DNA from: Methylorubrum extorquens
Lineage (GTDB): Bacteria > Pseudomonadota > Alphaproteobacteria > Rhizobiales > Beijerinckiaceae
NCBI GenBank assembly: GCA_019695455.1
Contig: JAEUAC010000010.1
Location: 1 to 9,817 of the forward strand
Length of the DNA: 9,817 nucleotides
Direction: 5' to 3'
In this document: positions 7,182-9,817 of the stretch, piece after piece
Position numbering within the stretch: position 1 is the stretch's first letter
Layout: each line of letters opens with the position of its first letter
Program-made: the position numbers and the translations under genes
The notes under the pieces: model-generated
Databases searched by the model: none
The model's input: only the letters and a program-made list of their open reading frames with translations
What the model was told of the DNA's origin: nothing

Positions 7182-7196
7182 CGCCCCTCAGGGGCG
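7182..7196 (-). other. Hairpin with the motB stop codon in its loop
   Basis: CGCCCC (7182-7187) and GGGGCG (7191-7196) pair around the three bases 7188-7190, which are exactly the stop codon of the MotB-like gene. A competing 5-bp stem GGGCG/CGCCC lies at 7174-7186. No T-tract follows on the minus strand, so a classical intrinsic terminator is not supported. It may act as a 3'-end stabiliser or part of a weak or Rho-assisted stop. Confidence 0.3.
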
Positions 7197-8012
7197 CATG
7201 CTGATCGGCAGCGGGGGCGGCTCGTACATCAGCGTCAGCGTCACGCGCCGGTTCGCCGGCAGGTAGGGGTTGTCGGGGAACATCGGGTCCGTGTCCCCCT
7301 TGCCGGACACGACGGCGAAGCGGTCGTCCGGCACGCCGGCCGCCGCCAGGATCTCGCGGACCGCGGAGGCGCGGCCGGTGGAGAGCTCCCAGGCGGGCCC
7401 CTCCGGGCGCTCGCCGGGCCGCATGGAGGCCGCGTGGCCGGAGACGGAGATGCGCTGGTTCACGCGCCGCAGCGTCGGCGCGATGCCTTCCAGGATCGTG
7501 CGGGTCCGCTCGTAGGGCTGGGTCGAGCCGGCGCCGAACATGGAGCGCCCGTCCTGGTCCACGAGCGACAGGTTGATGCCGTCCTTCGTGTCCTCGACGA
7601 TGATGTTCTTCGACAGCTCCGCGATCTCGGGCAGGTCGCGGAGCGCCTGCCGCAGCGAGGCCGCCGCCAGCATGAACTCGCGCCGCTCGGCCTCGAGCGG
7701 CCGGTCGAGGCCGTCGTCGAGCCCCGGGCGCGGCCGGTCGCTCGCCTTCTCGGGCGGCACGTTGTCCGAGTACTTCAGGTACTTGCGGACCGGGATGCCG
7801 TCCTGCTCGACGATGCCCGCGTAGCGGCTCTCCTTGGTGACGCCGAACGCGTCCCGCATGGAGCCGGCGACGAGCTGGAGCTTCTTCTGGTCCTGGGTGG
7901 AATAGGCCGCGATCATGACGAAGAAGCTCATGAGCAGCGCCATCAGGTCGGCGAAGGTGACGAACCAGCCGTGGCCGCCGTGTTCGCCGCCGCCCTTCTT
8001 CTTGCGCGCCAC
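7188..8012 (-). CDS. motB: MotB/PomB-like stator subunit with OmpA-like domain
   Basis: This 274-residue inner-membrane protein is the peptidoglycan-anchoring half of an ion-driven stator, partner of the adjacent MotA-like protein. After a Lys/Gly/His-rich cytoplasmic start, the single membrane helix WFVTFADLMALLMSFFVM (16-33) carries the ion-binding Asp22. The following VAGSMRDAFGV (48-58) resembles the PomB plug and linker. A charged linker runs to about 150 and an OmpA-like domain covers about 157-262, with WELSTGRA at 208-215 and NRRV at 254-257. In the usual GHTD motif the sequence is GHAA (192-195), so the Asp is lost while Arg214 is kept. The GTG at 8012 lies 14 nt after the motA stop, with a GGGGG ribosome binding site overlapping that stop region. 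The C-terminal tail is Pro-rich. The family is firm; true flagellar use is unproven, since no other flagellar gene is in view. Confidence 0.9.
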   Translation of the reverse strand: MARKKKGGGEHGGHGWFVTFADLMALLMSFFVMIAAYSTQDQKKLQLVAGSMRDAFGVTKESRYAGIVEQDGIPVRKYLKYSDNVPPEKASDRPRPGLDDGLDRPLEAERREFMLAAASLRQALRDLPEIAELSKNIIVEDTKDGINLSLVDQDGRSMFGAGSTQPYERTRTILEGIAPTLRRVNQRISVSGHAASMRPGERPEGPAWELSTGRASAVREILAAAGVPDDRFAVVSGKGDTDPMFPDNPYLPANRRVTLTLMYEPPPLPISMRP

Positions 8013-8026
8013 CGCTCAGGCCCCCG

Positions 8027-8800
8027 TCAGGCGGTCGCGTCGGCGAAGTCGTGCCGGGCGTGCTCGGGCAGGTAGGCGATGAGCATCTCCTTGATGAGCG
8101 AGGGGCTCTTGTTGTCGCGCAGCAGCAGCACGCCGTCGATGATGAGGGTGCGGGAGACGTCCTCCTCCTCCTTCTTGACGTGCAGCTTGTCGGCCAGCGG
8201 CAGGCAGATCATGTTGGCGATGAGCGCGCCGTAGAGCGTCGCGAGCAGCGCCGTCGCCATCGCGGGGCCGAGCTTCGAGGGATCCGACATGTTGGCGAAC
8301 ATCGTCACCATGCCCAGGATGGTGCCGATCATGCCCCAGGCCGGCGCGCAGTCGCCGTAGGCCCGGTAGACCTTGGAGCCCTCGTCGAGGTGCTGCAGGA
8401 AGATGTCGCGGTCGCATTCCATCGTCGTGCGGATGAACTCCTTGTCGTAGCCGTCGACGAGGTAGCGCACGCCCTGCGCCAGGAACGGATCCGGCACCTC
8501 GACGGATTCGAGCGCCATCGGGCCGCCCTTGCGCATGAGGTCGGCGAGCTTGGTCAGCTCCTCGATGAGGTCGCGCGGCTGCAGCGCGCGGCCGCCGAAG
8601 GCGAACTTGATGCCCATGGGCAGCCCGTGCGCCATGACGGCGAAGGGGAAGCGCGTCATCGTGGCGGCGGTCGCGCCGCCGAAGATGACGACGACGGCGT
8701 GGATGTCGTAATAGGCCTTGAAGTTTCCACCATCGAGCATGATCAGGCCGACGACGACGCCGACGGCGCTGATCAGACCGAGACCGGTTGCGATATCCAT
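8027..8800 (-). CDS. motA: MotA/PomA-like stator ion-channel subunit
   Basis: This 257-residue, four-helix inner-membrane protein forms the ion path and torque-generating ring around MotB. Helices lie at about 3-22, 33-52, 151-172 and 182-203. The large cytoplasmic loop between helices 2 and 3 keeps the rotor-contact charges of the family: RKGGPMALE has Arg90, Lys91 and Glu98. The core YGDCAPAWGMIGTILG (148-163) contains Pro153 (PomA P151), Asp150 (PomA D148) and Thr160 (PomA T158). LLATLYGA (185-192) keeps Thr188 (PomA T186) but has Ala187 where PomA has T185. Overall it reads much more like Vibrio PomA than E. coli MotA. The ATG at 8800 follows a GGGGCGG ribosome binding site. It lies 86 bp downstream of the nfeD-like gene and 14 bp before motB. 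The ion (Na+ or H+) is not settled by sequence. Confidence 0.92.
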   Translation of the reverse strand: MDIATGLGLISAVGVVVGLIMLDGGNFKAYYDIHAVVVIFGGATAATMTRFPFAVMAHGLPMGIKFAFGGRALQPRDLIEELTKLADLMRKGGPMALESVEVPDPFLAQGVRYLVDGYDKEFIRTTMECDRDIFLQHLDEGSKVYRAYGDCAPAWGMIGTILGMVTMFANMSDPSKLGPAMATALLATLYGALIANMICLPLADKLHVKKEEEDVSRTLIIDGVLLLRDNKSPSLIKEMLIAYLPEHARHDFADATA

Positions 8801-8858
8801 GGCCGCCCCAACGAGCCGCGCCCGTGTCGCGCCCAGCCGGGACGCTAGGTTCGCGCCC

Positions 8859-8873
8859 TGAAGGAAGCGTTAA
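8859..8873 (-). promoter_or_regulatory. CtrA-like site upstream of motA (weak)
   Basis: On the minus strand the bases read TTAA, seven bases, TTCA, one mismatch from the alphaproteobacterial CtrA consensus TTAA-N7-TTAA. It lies about 60 bp before the motA ATG in the only AT-richer patch of the 86-bp gap. CtrA commonly controls motility genes in alphaproteobacteria, which makes the position sensible. A single imperfect match can easily occur by chance. Confidence 0.2.
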
Positions 8874-8924
8874 GGCTGTTCGCAGATCAGCCGGGCTCGA
8901 CGACGAGCGTCGCCCCGTCGAGCC
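8874..8924 (-). terminator. Possible 3'-end hairpins of the qmcA-nfeD transcript
   Basis: Two stems lie at the end of the NfeD-like gene. GGCTCGAC (8894-8901) and GTCGAGCC (8917-8924) form a perfect 8-bp stem with a 15-nt loop inside the last codons. GGCTG (8874-8878) and CAGCC (8888-8892) form a 5-bp stem across the stop codon. The second is followed on the minus strand by TTAACGCTTCCTTC, only mildly T-rich, so intrinsic termination is possible but weakly supported. Confidence 0.3.
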
Positions 8925-9309
8925 GCACCACCCGCACGGAAGCGCCCGCCGGCGCGTCGGGGCCGACCACCCGCCAGACGCTGTCGCCGAGCCGGATGCG
9001 CCCCTCCCCGCCGACCAGGGGGCCGTCGAGCGGGAAGGAGCGGCCGACGAGGTCGCGGCCGCGCCGGTTGAGCTGGTCCGGGCCGCCGCGGGAGCGCGTC
9101 AGCGCCCGGCCGAGCGCCACGGAGGCGAGCGCCAGAAGCGCGAAGGCGACGAGCGCCGCCTGCGGCGAGAGGTCCAGCACGCCGGCGAGCGCGCCCGTCA
9201 GGATGGCCGCGATGCCGAGCCAGAGCAGGAACACGCCGGGCGCGATCGTCTCGGCGCCGACGAGGACGAGCCCCACGACGAACCACATCCAGGGCGCGAT
9301 GGCGGGCAT
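8887..9309 (-). CDS. nfeD: Short NfeD-like membrane protein, partner of QmcA
   Basis: This 140-residue protein of the short NfeD class (YbbJ-like) is expected to bind and support the SPFH protein encoded just upstream in membrane microdomains and protein quality control. Hydrophobic segments cover residues 7-45 and 50-67, with the family pattern of Glu20 followed by APG and a WLG stretch. A soluble beta-rich OB-like domain occupies about 78-140, starting at LNRRGRDLVGRSFPLDGPL and ending VRLDGATLVVEPG. No N-terminal ClpP-like protease domain is present, as expected for the short type. The ATG at 9309 lies 2 nt after the qmcA stop with no clear ribosome binding site, so translational re-initiation is likely. 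The gene pair is a common and well-known arrangement. Confidence 0.9.
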   Translation of the reverse strand: MPAIAPWMWFVVGLVLVGAETIAPGVFLLWLGIAAILTGALAGVLDLSPQAALVAFALLALASVALGRALTRSRGGPDQLNRRGRDLVGRSFPLDGPLVGGEGRIRLGDSVWRVVGPDAPAGASVRVVRLDGATLVVEPG

Positions 9310-9311
9310 GG

Positions 9312-9817
9312 TCAGGCGGGCTTCGACGTCGTCGGCGGCAGCGACCGGCCCGTCCGGGCGGGCGGCGTGCCGGTTCCGTCGCCGAACACGGACCGGGTGA
9401 GTTCGGCGATGCCGCCGAGCGTGCCGGCGAGCGACGCCGCCTCGATCGGCACGATCACGACCTTCTGGTTCGGCGCGGTGGCGATGGCCCGCACGGCGTC
9501 GATGTACTTCTCGGCGACGAGGAAGTTCGCCGCCGCGAGGTCGCCCTTCGAGATCGCCTCCGACACGAGGGCGGTCGCCTTGGCCTCGGCCTCGGCCGAG
9601 CGCTCGCGGGCCTCGGCATCCCGGAAGGCCGCCTCCTTGCGGCCCTCGGCCGCCAGGATCTGGCCCTGCTTCTGGCCCTCGGCCTTCAGGATTTCGGACT
9701 GCCTCTGCCCCTCCGCCTCGAGGATCGAGGCGCGCTTCTCGCGCTCGGCCTTCATCTGCCTGGCCATCGCGCCCGCGAGGTCGGCCGGGGGCAGGATGTC
9801 CTTGATTTCCACGCGGG
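9312..9817 (-). CDS. qmcA: QmcA-like SPFH/band-7 protein (C-terminal part)
   Basis: Only the last 168 or so residues of a stomatin-like SPFH protein are in the window; its N-terminal membrane anchor and most of the SPFH domain lie to the right. The visible part begins with the end of the SPFH domain (EIKDILPPADL). It continues with RQMKAEREKRA, a coiled coil of 11-residue repeats, and a C-terminal stretch VVIVPIEAASLAGTLGGIAEL, all typical of QmcA. The GTG at 9812 is inside the conserved domain and preceded by an in-frame Arg codon, so it is not the start. The family forms large ring-like oligomers in membrane microdomains and works with NfeD, encoded 2 nt downstream. A Pro/Ser/Thr-rich tail of about 20 residues follows the last conserved helix. 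Confidence 0.93.
   Translation of the reverse strand, partial: RVEIKDILPPADLAGAMARQMKAEREKRASILEAEGQRQSEILKAEGQKQGQILAAEGRKEAAFRDAEARERSAEAEAKATALVSEAISKGDLAAANFLVAEKYIDAVRAIATAPNQKVVIVPIEAASLAGTLGGIAELTRSVFGDGTGTPPARTGRSLPPTTSKPA
9594..9725 (-). repeat. Four 33-nt units encoding an 11-residue coiled-coil repeat
   Basis: Within the qmcA-like gene four consecutive 11-residue units start at Ile, Ile, Ile and Phe, each with an Ala-Glu pair (AEG in the first three, AEA in the fourth) and most with a charged Lys/Gln/Arg run. The DNA units are related but not identical. This is the standard right-handed-type coiled coil of flotillin and QmcA proteins, not a recent tandem duplication. Confidence 0.75.

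Noticed and set aside
5891..7204. 437-codon open frame on + opposite the binding-protein gene
   Set aside because: It is antisense to a well-supported gene and its composition follows the third-codon GC bias of that gene. No recognisable motif is present.
6936..8848. Two + strand open frames (6936-8075 and 8051-8848) opposite motA/motB
   Set aside because: They mirror real genes, contain Arg/Val/His/Glu-rich low-information sequence and lack ribosome binding sites.
8817..8858. Three copies of CGCGCCC before motA (8817, 8828, 8852)
   Set aside because: The spacing is irregular and the motif is pure GC in a very GC-rich genome. Chance explains it.
9812..9812. GTG at 9812 as start of a short protein
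   Set aside because: It lies inside the conserved SPFH region with an in-frame codon before it, so the gene simply continues past the window edge.
1..9817. Search for CRISPR, insertion sequences, tRNA, rRNA, phage or toxin-antitoxin genes
   Set aside because: No spaced direct repeats, terminal inverted repeats with transposase, or RNA-gene signatures were seen. Coding density leaves almost no room for them.

Overview
The window is very GC-rich and has almost no non-coding DNA. Its protein families and gene pairings (a DUF3772-type MscS channel, a five-gene HAAT/Liv-type ABC cassette, a PomAB-like MotAB pair, and a QmcA-NfeD pair) fit an alphaproteobacterium, most likely of the order Hyphomicrobiales (for example Methylobacteriaceae-like or Salinarimonas-like). 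That assignment is inferred from composition and protein style, not from a search. I see no mobile element, phage gene, CRISPR array, tRNA or rRNA.

Layout. Bases 2-2443 (+) hold the 3' part of a large mechanosensitive-channel gene whose start lies left of the window. Everything else is on the minus strand. Read right to left, these genes are: the C-terminal half of a QmcA-like SPFH protein (9312-9817, cut by the window edge) and its NfeD-like partner (8887-9309); a MotA-like/MotB-like stator pair (8027-8800 and 7188-8012); and a complete HAAT ABC importer made of a periplasmic binding protein (5735-7069), permeases LivH (4791-5720) and LivM (3817-4794), and ATPases LivG (3050-3820) and LivF (2407-3063). 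The channel gene and livF converge and overlap by 37 bp at their 3' ends.

How the genes work together. The five importer genes are tightly packed (gaps of +14, -4, -4 and -14 nt), so they are almost certainly one translationally coupled operon. The binding protein captures a small, probably amino-acid-like ligand in the periplasm. LivHM forms the membrane path, and LivFG powers it. The substrate cannot be read from sequence, and several motifs differ from classical LivFG. The mot pair encodes a 5:2-type ion-driven stator that most resembles the Na+-type PomAB, with no other flagellar gene in view. QmcA-NfeD is a membrane-microdomain/quality-control pair.

Most of this is ordinary core or transport content. 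The parts most worth a second look are a nested inverted repeat in the 118-bp gap before the binding-protein gene, degenerate ATPase motifs split between LivG and LivF, a lost peptidoglycan-contact Asp in the MotB-like protein, PomA-like polar residues in the MotA-like protein, and alternative hairpins where the two transcription units collide.
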